The position numbers and the translations under genes were made by a program. From Episyrphus balteatus (lineage: Eukaryota; Arthropoda; Insecta; Diptera; Syrphidae): 64,000 bases of DNA. Location of the stretch: positions 40,213,054-40,277,053 of the forward strand of contig NC_079137.1 in assembly GCF_945859705.1 (NCBI RefSeq), given 5' to 3'. Positions 48,561-60,126 of the stretch are shown here, piece by piece. The notes below the pieces were generated by a model that saw nothing but the letters and a program-made list of their open reading frames with translations, was not told where the DNA came from and did no database searches. Positions within the stretch are counted from its first letter, which is position 1, and every line of letters starts with the position of its first letter.

Positions 48561-49738
48561 AAAAAATCAAGGAGTACCCTTTGCCGAAAAAAATCCATTT
48601 AAAAATTGTTTCTCCAAAATCCTTTGGGGACCCCGAGGCACTGCTTCGACTAACCCAATTTTTATGTAAGTCCCTGAGTTAATTGCTTATGAGCCATTGA
48701 AGACTTAGCCAACATAAGCGCACATTTGCTGACATATAATAGATTTTCTCAAAAATGTCAATTTTAATTTATTTACGTCATCCCAATATCCACCTTCACT
48801 CCTTAACACTTATCCACTATCGTGGTGGTCCTAACAACAGGCTACTTTGCAAAATATTCTTTAACAAAAGTCTAAAACCAACAAAAATTAGTTAAAGCTA
48901 TTGTACGTTTCCTTTGTAATATGAAATAAAAAAAAAAATTGAACATGAAACAAATTGAATTCGAGAAATCCTTCTAAGCAATTGTCCTTTTCAAACAATG
49001 TATCTGTCATTTGGCAGCCAAAGAAGAAAACTGACCAATCTGCTACTTCACTGTGTTTTCCTTTGCTGATGGTTACAAAACCACAGTAATTTTCTTCAAA
49101 AAAATCAACCACAAATAAAACCAAAACAAAAAAAAAAAAACAGGAAAAAACAATCAGCAGGACTCCGAACTTCTGTCCATTGACCTCATGTAGGAATTCC
49201 AATTGCATTCTCCGAATAGCGTTTTTATCTAGTGATGTGTTGTGTGTTGTTGTCTTTTTTTTGTTTAGAAAACCAGCAAACGGCAACTAATTCTTCACAT
49301 TATCCTTGTTCACTCCCATCGTTATAGAGCATAGAGCACACAGAGGCTATACCTAGGTATGACATTGTTAACTTGAAAATCGCACCTGGATTTGGCAATA
49401 CACGTAGATACAGACCACAGGAGCACCAACAGAAGGACTCTAGTAGCAATAACAGGAGGATTGGATTTTTTTTCCTTTTTGTAGATATATGTATTGTATG
49501 TGACCGACAAAGTATGGGAGAGACAAAAAGAAAAAAAACAAATATTTTCTGGCAAACTGTTGAAAATTCCAAGCCTTCTTGGTGCCTTACTATATTTTCT
49601 CATCCTCATGCCTCTTTCCAATCAAAGATTCTATGTCCAGTTTGTGCGAATAGTACTTTTGTACACCGAACATAATTTATCTAACTGCAGACGAACCTTC
49701 TATTCACTTTTCACCTCGGAAAAAACGAATTATTTTAT
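48561..49738. other. Unique island, no gene recognised
   Basis: Repeat-poor, with overlapping frames on both strands (for example 48888-49286 minus and 49373-49675 plus). Their products are low-complexity and unlike any family I know. It could be regulatory or simply unique intron. Confidence 0.35.
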
Positions 49739-49747
49739 TGAATGTTT

Positions 49748-50172
49748 GGGTTGGAGTCAAAATCCTGAAAAATCAAATCCCCGAAAACCCATTACCTATC
49801 ACGAAAATCTTAAATCCAGAAAACCCAAAATCCATAAAATCCAAAATAACGAAAACCCATAATCCCGAAAATCGTTAAAATAAACAAATTTTTTGTTGAA
49901 AGTTTGGGTTATGGTCAAAATTCTGTAAACCCAAAATTCAGAAAATCAAAAATCCCAAGAACCTAAAATCCCGAAAATCCAAAAACTAGAAAACTCAAAA
50001 TCTTGAAAAACCGGAATCCCAAAAACCTTAAAACCCGAATGGAAATTTTTCGGTTTTTCGGATTTTGGATTATCAGGATTCTGGGTTTTCTGGGTTCTGA
50101 ATTTTCTGGATTCCTAATTTTCGGTATTCCGAGTTTTCTGGGTTCAGAATTTCGGGATTGTGCCCGCCTCCT
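49748..50172. mobile_element. Foldback element FB-2, tandem 14-15-bp arms, 9-bp duplication
   Basis: Left arms are runs of AAAATCCCGAAAACC-type units; the right arm (50040-50150) is the mirror, GGTTTTCGGGATTTT. The right end, inverted, reads AGGAGGCGGGCACAATCC, and left-type ends GGGTTATGGTCAAAATTCTG (49906) and GGGTTGGAGTCAAAATCCTG (49748) match FB-1's GGGTTGGGGTCGAAATTCTG. TGAAAGTTT occurs at 49897-49905 and 50173-50181 exactly, and TGAATGTTT at 49739-49747. The core element is therefore 49906-50172, with a partial second left arm at 49748-49896. Confidence 0.85.
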
Positions 50173-50242
50173 TGAAAGTTTTTTTTTTTTTTAAACTGGT
50201 TATCCTGTTATTTTCTCTGAATTTACTATCGGTTTTTGACAT

Positions 50243-50329
50243 CCCGACTAACAATTTTGCTTCTGTAAAGCTTTATACATGCTGCTTTTGCTTCTATAAA
50301 GCTTTATATTAGCAAAATTGTTAGTTGGG
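50243..50329. mobile_element. 87-bp hairpin MITE, copy 2
   Basis: Ends CCCGACTAACAATTTTGCTT and AGCAAAATTGTTAGTTGGG as in the copy at 23403-23493; the interiors share TTCTGTAAAG and TTCTATAAAG. AT flanks both sides. It lies only 70 bases from FB-2. Confidence 0.75.
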
Positions 50330-51572
50330 ATTACATCTTATAAAGGTGACTTAAACGTCATATTCGTACAGGGATAAAAACACATCGTAAACAAAATTTT
50401 TGAAAAATAGATGAATGTTTTTCTCCGTGTAGAAGGTCCTTGCAATGTTGCGGTTAAATATTTTCCATTTATTTCTATTGTTGATCGTTTTCCCAGGTGC
50501 TCCTTGACTTGACTTCAGGGACGCGAGATATAGCAAGAACAGAAAAAAAAAATTCAACTAAATGGAGAAAAATTCTTTGAAGAAAGTCTATGACCAGGAC
50601 AACGACCAAGGACTAACAACTACGACGACGACACAACGATAGAGTAAGAAGAAAAGTGATTAAGGTAAAGGTAAAGGTGCTAAATTGTAGGACATCCGTT
50701 CATTAATCAACCTAAACAACACCGACCAGGAGCAACCGTCCATACCTACCAACATACCTACTACACACAAAGATACATCAAAAGGACAATGAACAATGTA
50801 TTATGGGATTTTTTTTTGTGCTTCTTACTGTTGTGACATGTTGTGATCGAGAAATCGGTTTTCTTTATTTGTTTTTTTTTTTTGTTATCCTTTCGATGGA
50901 CTTTCTCAATAGATTTTTTTATAAAGTAGAGGTACCTTTTTCTGCCATTTTGGGTGGCATTTTTTTTTTTATATCAAATTGTTTAAGGAGTGGAGTATAA
51001 AAAACCAGAAAGGCAAAGGCACAGACTAATGGGAGATACTATCAAGGGAAATTAAATGAGCCTCATCAATAATTGTGACTCAAAAGAATTAAGTTGTGTG
51101 ACATTTTTATGGGCATCAAGGGAGTGATTAAGAAATAAGCGTGAGATTGCGATTAAAGTAGTTTGAAGGTTTAATTTTTTTTTTGCTTTAAGTTATGCGG
51201 GTGTATTTTTTTTAAAGTTCAAGGATTTTCCAAAAAAAAAAAAAAATTAGTTTGAAGGTATCTTTGGATTTGCTATCTGATTGATTGGTTGAAGAAACCA
51301 AATCCTTAAATCTCAAGAGGGTTTGAATTTATATACTTCTAAGCCTATATTATTGACCTTGACATCAATAAAACTAGTATATAACAACACAAAAAGGTCC
51401 CACATTTTTAGTTTCGTTTTTTTTTATTTCTTGACATATTAGGTACTATAATATACGCTTAGGCGCAGAAGATTGAATCGTACGAAATGGAAAAAGAGAA
51501 AGAATTTAATCATACACATGTTTTCAAGTTATCTTTTGATGATAATTCTAATGACATCAGGCAATAGTCTAT
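50330..51572. other. Mixed unique and AT-rich DNA
   Basis: About 50570-50800 is less AT-rich and unrepeated, with ACTACGACGACGACACAACG near 50619 and a GGTAAA triplication near 50664. No gene recognised. Confidence 0.4.
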
Positions 51573-52041
51573 AGTGCATTTATGATTTCCATATATTTAA
51601 CAAAAAAGTATTAATAACTTTTGTATTTATAGCGATACAAAAAAGTTGTATGACAGAGTTGTAGAGAATTTTAAGTTGAACAATCGTTTCTTGGAAGGTT
51701 TTTTCATTATTTTGATAAAACTGATCAAAACATAAAAAATTTCTTTTTTTTTCGTTTTTTTTTTACTTTTTTGGCTTGTAACTTTTTTAATATTCAGAAC
51801 ATCGAAAAAGTGTTCTTAACATAAAAGACACGAAATTGAATTGTCTACGTTTATTGTATAACCAACTTTTACCTAAGATGAACAAAAGTCGAGATATTTA
51901 ATAAAAACTAAAATCCAAGATGGCGGCCAAAAGGTGAATCTCACGAGTGCAAAAAATCAGGGTTATGATATTGACCTGTTCGAAAGAGCAAAAAAAAATT
52001 TGGGGGTGGTACAAAATGCTGGGTCAAATTATAAATGCACT
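51573..52041. repeat. Possible MITE with AGTGCATTTAT(G/A)ATTT ends
   Basis: AGTGCATTTATGATTT at the left is mirrored by AAATTATAAATGCACT at the right with one mismatch. The interior includes AAGATGGCGGCC (about 51917) and is non-coding. No firm target duplication. Confidence 0.5.
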
Positions 52042-52099
52042 GAACTACAATTTTTGGGCAAAGGGTATTTTGTTGAGGGTTTGAGTTATGTGTAAAAAA

Positions 52100-52920
52100 G
52101 CTGATAAAAATTTTATTTATTTTTTTTTTTTAATTTGGTGAAAATGTTACGTTTGTTATAAGTTATAACTTATAAGAATTAAGAATTGAATTTACAAAAT
52201 TATCTTGAGAGAAAGGGTGTTTTTTTTTTATTAGAAAAGATAAAATTCAAAACTATGACAAAATTCGTACTCCAGTGGAAATGGTAAAAACTAAAAATAT
52301 TTTATTTTTTTACCAAGTAGGTATGTAAATTATTTTCATTTGAAAGGGTGTTATTTTGAGATGATTTGAGAGAAAATGTGGGTATTTTCCAAAAGCTATG
52401 TAATAAAATGGTACCCTGTTAAAAATCAGCAATCATTTTACTTTTAAGACTGCAAGAAAGTATCTGAAGTGTCTATAAGACTATAATGTTAAAAGGGTGT
52501 TTTTTTTATCGAAAACAAAATTGATGCACCACTCTTATAAAATTTGGTAAAAACTATGCATATTCGATAGGAATCAAGAATAAAAAGAAACTTCATAAAA
52601 TCATTTGGCTGTTTATTTTTGAGGAGGGTGTAAATTCTATAATAAATATCAAAAATCCAATGATTCGGATATAACGTGTAAAAGTTTTAGTATACCTAAA
52701 TTTTCAATTACCATCGGCAAAAAATTAAAAATGAATTTTTGAGTGAAGGAGACATGAGTACCTATACTTATTAATTATTATAAGAAATCAGTTTTTAGGT
52801 TAGGAGTCAATTGTCTATAGAGCCGTAACAATTATTTTAAAGAAAAGGGTGTTTTTTCGACCAACTGAAAGGAAGAGATTTGAACGGAATTTTTTTTTCT
52901 TTCCTTCACTTAAAAAAAAA
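52100..52920 (+). repeat. Degenerate repeats with AAAGGGTGTTTTTT core
   Basis: AAAGGGTGTT followed by a T-rich stretch occurs at about 52213, 52345, 52494 and 52844, with a variant GAGGGTGTAAA near 52623. Spacing is irregular (about 130 to 220 bases), so this is an old tandem or a diverged element rather than a clean satellite. Confidence 0.35.
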
Positions 52921-54540
52921 CAACCTATCGGTGACTAAAAACTCATTTTATTATTTGCTCTTATTTCAAAAAATGTAACATCTTTAGATTTTTTGGGGGT
53001 TTATTACAAAATTAATTTTACCTTAACAAATAATTCATTTTCAAGACCAGTCTATGTCTCAAAACCTTGTATTAATTAAATTTTTCTGTATCAAAGTTGA
53101 TTAAAAGAATTTAAAGTACATGTTCTAGTTTGCATTTTATTCCTTAAAAGAATCATTATCTAAAGTCTATGCCTTGACATGCGCTAGACACCTCTTTTCA
53201 CCATCAGTCGGCTTTTTCGTCTAAGTAAGACCATTATATCTTTCCAGAACAATGCTTCTGTCCGCTTATCTCATTATCAATCGACAAAGAATGAGAACTT
53301 AAAAACAAAAAAATTTAATAGCCAAACCCCAGTATCAACCCCATTAACCGATCTTCTCCTTCGAGGACTGTCTAAAATGCAAAAAAAAAAAAACACTAAA
53401 GGTGAGCTTGAACATCACCCACCCGAAGAACACCTGGGTTTTATTTAAAAGATTATCATAACATCACCTTTCCACTGCACTCCTGATTCCAATTCGAGAA
53501 TATTCATAAATTTTACATGTCCAAACAAAGAACAATGCAGACACAATGTTCACCTTTTGTCTTAAAGTCTTAGGAGGACCTCCACAGACGCCGCCACCGA
53601 CCGTCCACATCGTTATCGTATATAGTTGCCACCATATCACCATCGCCACTATATTATACCGCTCTGCATGGGCAATTAATTTTTGTGAACACACAAACTT
53701 TGCCCACCAGAGACCAAAAGATTTATGAACTGTTGTGCTTCCGCGTAGATACAACTTCCAGATATCCTATCCTGATGCATACTTTAATATCGGACCAAAA
53801 GACAACAACAACAACAACAAAATCATCGAGGAAACTATCATAACATTCAACAATCAACACTTCTTGTTTATAATGTCTTAATTATTTAAATTTTAAATGT
53901 AACTTGCATGGGACGGTATACTTTTGGACTTGAACCAAAAAAAAAAATATTAAACAATTGAAATTTCATATTCATAAGTGGAGCATTTGCATAGAGCCCA
54001 GCCCGCATGACCCGCCTTAAACAACCACCAAAAAATGTTATAACTTAAGACCTCGCAGACTGGAACATAAAAAGTACATTTTTTGAGCAATAATTGTCTT
54101 GCGAGCCTTCATACACGCATGACTAATTCTAATGGCCTTGTAAATTTTTGAATTTTTAAACCCATGTCCAGTTTCTTTTCTTTTTTGACAATAACTAACT
54201 ATTTTGACAGGCGACTTAGATAGTTTAGATTCGACCAAGTAGAACGTTATGATTTTCGGTCTCCTTCTAGTATCTAGTTTTTGTTTTGGAAAAAACCTAC
54301 CCAATCCACACCTTGCTCTAACTAATTGACATGGAGATATAATTTATAGACCAAATTTTACGGGAAGTTAGGGTGAACTTTTTTTTAAAAAAGGGGTATA
54401 GACAAAGTCATTATTTTTAATTTTTTAAATTTTACCGAAAAACGCATTCCCCTCTTGAGGTATTTGACTTTTGAAGCGTTTATCACTCATTAACACTAGC
54501 ATTTTCAAAAATGGAAATCAGGCGGGTAAAATTTGCGACT
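52921..54540. other. Unique island, no gene recognised
   Basis: About 53150-54050 is repeat-poor, with (AAC)n at 53802-53820. The 96-codon minus frame at 53464-53754 and its overlapping plus frame have no recognised product. Confidence 0.4.
53802..53820 (+). repeat. (AAC)n microsatellite
   Basis: Six AAC units in a unique island. Confidence 0.8.
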
Positions 54541-56295
54541 TTTTTCGAGTGATTGATAATGCCAGGGGTCGAATTTAACAGCTTAAATTTGAGTTTAACA
54601 GAAATATTTTACGATGGGAAAGTCTATTTATGAAAAATACAAGATTATTTAAAAAGAATAGCAACAATTTCTATGAAATAGTTTGTTTAAATTAGTGCGC
54701 ATTATTCCAAAAAGTATTTAAGGTCACTTTTATTGCATTTTTCTTTGACAGAAAACATTTTTTGAATAGAATTTCAGTTTTATAAATATTTTAATGTTCT
54801 CAACTAAAAATTTTATAAACATTAAGTATTATGTATTTTCAAAAATTTAAGAATGCAATTAAAAATCAAAAAAGTTTTTCATTGGAATGCAAAATTTTTT
54901 ATCAGAATCTATTAAATCCTTAGAAAGAAATTTGTTTTCCGTGTTGTTTAAAATAAAAAAAATTTCAATTCTTAAATGTAAATCACAATCAAGAAGCGTT
55001 GTTTTTTTCAAAACTCAGCAAATACCCAAAATGTAAAAATGAGATATTGGTAACTAAATTTTTGGTATGACCAGGCGCACAATATCTTCTATAATTACAC
55101 TGTGTTACAAAATAAAAATCATTTCAATTACTTTGGAAATAACCTAGCAGAGGTTGTAGGTATTACTGAGTACATCATATTTCGGCACTTGAAATTTTTA
55201 CTAGACCCTCAAAATTTCAAGTTATCGTAAAAAAACCGTTTTACAATGTTTTCAGATTTCAACGATTTTTTACTCAGTTTTCGGTCAATTTCAGATTTTT
55301 TTACAGTTCTAAACAGAGGAGTACTTGTTCTTTTTTGAAATAATTTTTTTCATATAAAGTTGATTATTTTGGCGTTATAGTATATTTGGCAACTATGTTT
55401 TTATGAAATTAAATAGGAAAAATGTAAAAAATGTGCTAATTTAATCAAAAAATCCAAGAAATAGCATAAAAAGGGTATAAAAGTGTTTTTTACTACTTTG
55501 GTACGTTTTGGTCTTTGTTTTAAATTTTTTTTAATTTTGTTTTTCATTGAATATGAACAGTTTTAAACAAATCCAAGAGCGAACATCTTTTTGACATCAA
55601 TTTAGCTAAATTTCTAGCTTATATTCAGTTTTGTAAAAGAAAATTCTATAAACGCTTATTCTGTCCGCCATTTTGGAACCACCGTTTTGAAAAAATAAAA
55701 GTTGGAAGATTTTTCGTATTTCTCATACTAATATGCTTCAGTGTCCCATATTTCATGACTTTTCGTCAAGAAATGGCCGTGTAAATGATTTTTGACGCCA
55801 TAAAGCACCACTGTGCGACGAGGAGAATGATACATAGTCAAATCCCTTTGACCGACGGATTTTCAAATCTTTAACGAGTTCATAGCATTCACTGATTGTG
55901 TCAACTTCATTTTTACTTCAAATTTGGTAAAAATAATAATTTACCAAATAGTCTAAAGTCTAAACCATTAAAAAAAATTCGTAAAAATAGGAATTTTGCC
56001 ATATTTCGAAAAATTTCAAAACGCATGTGCGACCGGAAGTCCTAACCCAATTTGAACAATTTTTTTTTTCTACTTAATATTTAGCTAATATAAAGGTTGT
56101 CTAAAGCGATTTTATTAAAAAAAAAGATGTTAGGGTGTTTAAATTTTTTTTGTAAAAATACCATTTTTTTAATATTTTTTCAAACTTAAGAGCCGATGAG
56201 CGGATTGAAGATATTAACCGATTTTGATTATTTTTTAACCCCTTCTTAGTCTTCACTATTCACAACTTTTCCGCACTATTACGTTTTGAAATTCG
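54541..56295. other. AT-rich, repeat-like DNA
   Basis: No clean boundaries are visible, but the sentence-like mixture of short motifs (GCCATTTTGGAACCACCG near 55668, CGACGAGGAGAATGATACAT near 55817) resembles the decayed elements elsewhere in the window. No coding region. Confidence 0.35.
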
Positions 56296-57850
56296 AAAAA
56301 AAAGAGGTTGTCTGTAAAGCCGGTTTACGGACGATGATTTTACGTGATAACTTCGTAAGAAAACAGGTTATGTGCTTTTGTTTAGAATGAGTCAATTGAA
56401 GCGTTTACTTATTTCAAACAATCATAATTTACAAGAAAAAGCTAAAAAAAAATACCCTTTTTTATTTTCTCATTATATTAATTTTTTTATTTTACAAGCT
56501 TGAAAAAAAAATTAGGCAATTTAAAAGCCAAGTATTTCTTCTAAAGAATAAAACCATTTTTAAATTTTTACAATGCGCAAAAAGTATAAAAATAATTTAT
56601 TTAAAACAATCATTTTCATCAAAAAAAGCAAAACAAATCATGAATTTTTATCTTTTCACGTCATTAATTCCATTTTTTCAATAACAACCTATAAAAAATT
56701 TTATACCATTAGCTCAAAATATACATATATATCGATCATTACTATGAGACATCTACAAAAAGAGCTAGAATTTTTTTAACTCGATCAAATTTCATTAAAA
56801 AAAGCAAAAAAAACATTTATTTTTATGTTATCAAGCTATGGAATCAATTTTTTTGTTTGACAACCTATAAAAGATTATACCATGTGAAAGCTTATTATTT
56901 CACCTTTCATATGACGTATCAATCTCATTTCAAGATGCCTACAAGAGAAAAAAGAATTTTTTAAAGTCAACCATGTCGAATTTCCAGACTAAGATTACGG
57001 TACTTCCCACACTGGTGGCTGTTCGGGGGGCAACAGATCTCCACTGGTGTTTTGAGGTTTTTCGCAAGTTTCTTGATTTAACATTGTGTAGCTTGTAGTT
57101 AGTCTACCGTTATGTGTTATATACCAAATGAAAGGTAATTGTATTAGGATGCTCATAAAAGTTTAATAAAATTTCTATCTGCTCTTGGTCAAAAGTTATA
57201 ACCTAATGAATTCTAAAATTTTATTTTACCGTTATCTCAAAACTGGGTTTACGAAAATGATTGAAACTTCGCACACATTTAGTCGTGGTCATGGTCTATC
57301 ATTACTCCATATAAATACTTTATTCCTGTATCTAGTGAAGAAAAAAAGATCAAAATAAAAAACGATGAAAATCGGTTAAAAACGGTTAAAAAAAACGGGT
57401 TTTTTAAAAACTTGTTTCTTCCGTTATTCAGTCAAAACTAACTAAACAATTCCAATTTTTTGCACATTTATGCATAAGGAAAAAACCTACATGTCCTAAA
57501 AGTTTTTTGAACGCTCCAAAAAAAAGCTAAAAATCAAAAAATACCCCTAAAAACAAGGTCTTTTTCAAAAATTCATATTTCGAGACGCAGAGTGTTGGAA
57601 AAAAATCCGTATCAGACGCCTTAATTTTTTTTCCCTCATCTTTCACCTGGCATCTTTAGAATTGTTAAAAAAAAACTTTAACCAAAATCATCATTTTGTT
57701 ATAGCCCCAACACGTGTACAACGTTCAAACAAAACGTTATAGCTTAGTTTAAAAATGTTTAAGAATTTTTTCTTAAATGCAGTTATTCTTAAATTAGTCT
57801 CATCTATCTATAGCATCAACTCTCTACAACTTCGCGTTTAGATTTTAGCC
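56296..57850 (+). repeat. R2 dispersed repeat, copy 4, 3' truncated
   Basis: Starts AAAGAGGTTGTCTGTAAAGC and follows copy 1 through TTCAAACAATCATAATTTAC (the empty site), AAAGAATAAAACCATTTTTA, the AACAACCTATA block, CAACCATGTCGAATTTCCAG and the CGCGTTTAGA segment, after which the match is lost about 230 bases short of the family's GGTGGCTGCCAT end. Confidence 0.75.
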
Positions 57851-58857
57851 CACTGTACTACTTTCTGAAGAATTTCTTGAGTGCTAGAATAGGTACTTTG
57901 TATTAACCCATGAGAAACTGTACTGAACCTTTAAATTCTTCTCTAATTTCAGCACTACAACACAAAAAAAAACATATTTCTTTGATCATAATAAGGGTAT
58001 AGTTAATTTTGCAGTACTTAAGATTCTTTCTTTCAGAGTATGGTACTTATACCTTGTTTTTTACCTGAAGAGAGTTAATCTTTCTTAATTTACCACTAGT
58101 AACTTTTTTTTTATGGGCTAAAAAAAAAACTTACGTATCATTTTTCAAAGCTTGTTCTTTTACAGAAATCATTGTCTAACATTATCCTAAGCAATCAGTT
58201 TGTTTCTTGCATTGCCTTAGCCGATAGAAAAACTTTCCTGTTTAAATGAGAGAATTAAGAAGATACTATAGGTATACAAATACCTACATGACTTATTTAA
58301 AAAAAAAAGATCAGTATTTCGTTTAAATGCATATGTTCCCATTTCAATTCTACTAACAACAAAAACAGCAAAAAAATATCCATTATTATGAGTTGAACAC
58401 AAAAACCGGTCAAATCTCTTGAATAATCTCGTTATCGGTAAAACCAAGATTTAAATGAATCCTGACAAAAAATAATCGTCAATGGCACATACAAAAAAAA
58501 AAACTCAGGCAAAAATAATTGGACTACATCCGATTCAATGGAAGACAAACGTGAATGCTTCAGCGCACCCAAGGACAGATGGAACATACTACCTTCAATT
58601 CTGTGTAATTTGCATTTGTCCGAATTTACAAAATGAAAAAAAAAAAAACACAAATCCTTAAAATGACAGAGAAATACACAGAATGAGACAATGCCCCATT
58701 TTGGCGCCTTTAGGCTCTAGCCGTCATAAGAGGAGTGACAGAGTAGTTTGCCAAAAATACAAATGCATTTCACTCTTTGCGAAATTCAAGGTGAATAAAC
58801 TGCCCATCACTAAGGTACATTGCGAAGCTACGCGGTATAAAGTGTGGTGGAGATGTG
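57851..58857. other. Unique DNA left of the hAT-like element
   Basis: About 58500-58857 is less AT-rich. Overlapping frames on both strands, none recognised. This segment is continuous with 60135 onward if the hAT-like insertion is disregarded. Confidence 0.4.
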
Positions 58858-60126
58858 CAGTGGCGTACGTTGAGTCGCCGGGGCCCCGGGGCAAGACTAA
58901 ATTTTGGGGCCCCTTTGATATTTGGGGGCCACTTAGATACAAAAAAAGTACGTATACGCCATACATTTTTTTTTGTATGGCTTATTTATTTTTTAGGTTT
59001 ATTTTAATGTTTTAATATGTTCGTAATGCACTTTGCTATAACTACTTACTTAAAATTTCTATCATAAAAGTAGTAAATACTTGTACTAAAAATAAAATAT
59101 TTAGAGGCCCCTAAAATAAAAATTTTTGATGCTTAGAAATGATAGTTCTTGGGGCCTCTGTTCTGAAGTAATACATAAGTACACATTTCATTTTCCATCA
59201 TCAAACATAGTTTATTTCTTTCGGGGCCCCTGAAAAATTATTTTTAGGGCCAAAAAATTAAGTGTTTAGAGGCCCCTAAAATATAATATAATTTTTTTGG
59301 AGCCAAGAATTAATAGGTATTGGGGCCTCTGTTCTGAAGTAATATTCGGAATGCCACCAATAACGTAATATTTTTATTTTGGGCAATGATGTATTTATGT
59401 TGGGGCCCCTGAATTGATATTTAATTTTCCATTTGACTGTTTTGAACCACTGAAGTAATAGCTTTTGAGCATCCTCAAATAATATTTGTCATGCCATCAG
59501 AAAATTTGATGAATATTTTTGGGCTCCCAAATTAATATTTGATTGCCTCTCAACTAACGGAGTTCCTGAATAATTATTTTTTGGAACCCTTCATATAATA
59601 TTTTTGGAGCCCCGAAGTCATATTTTTTGGGGCTCCTAAAGAAATATTTAGTAATCCATCAACAAATGTGATTTAATTTAAAAAAAACAACTTTTTTTAT
59701 TTTAATTTTTGTTGACGCCCTGAAGTAAAGGCTTTTGGGGCCCCTGGCTTGAAGTTGTTTTTTGCTTTTTGGGGCCCCTTATGTATTATTAGTGGTTGCA
59801 AAGATTTTTCAAGTAATATTTTTTGGGGCCCTTAGATAAAATTATAATTTTTCTTTTAAAAAGGCAGTTTATTTTTTTGGGGCCCCTGTATATTCATTTT
59901 TATTAAATGAATATATATTGTGTGGCTACCAATGCATTATACATTACACTGAATGACATAATTTGTCTCCCTTGTATCCGAAGTGATTCAAATACATTTT
60001 AATTTACTTCGTAACTCAATTTATGCTAACAGTTTCCTTCTCTGCATTGTCTCCAGTGGGGGCCCTAGGGTCGGTCGGGGGCCCCGGGGCTCCGCCCCGC
60101 TTGCCCCAAGGGAGTGTACGCCCCTG
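58858..60126. mobile_element. hAT-like MITE with GGGGCCCC repeats and 8-bp GAGATGTG duplication
   Basis: The left end CAGTGGCGTACGTTGAGTC and the inverted right end CAGGGGCGTACACTCC both lead to GGGGCAAG about 30 to 45 bases inside. GAGATGTG flanks it exactly at 58850-58857 and 60127-60134. CAG-type ends plus an 8-bp duplication are diagnostic of hAT. The interior is a degenerate array in which TTGGGGCCCCT recurs some fifteen times separated by AT-rich stretches, giving a GC-rich motif in an otherwise AT-rich genome. No transposase. Frames touching its ends (58683-59015 and 60065-60286) run across the boundaries and are not genes. Confidence 0.88.

Noticed and set aside
49801..50050. Possible proline/asparagine-rich coding region
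   Set aside because: The frame is made of AAAATCCCGAAAACC subrepeats of FB-2 and is mirrored in the other arm.
58683..59015. 110-codon plus-strand frame
   Set aside because: It crosses the left boundary and target duplication of the hAT-like element at 58850-58858, so it did not exist before insertion.
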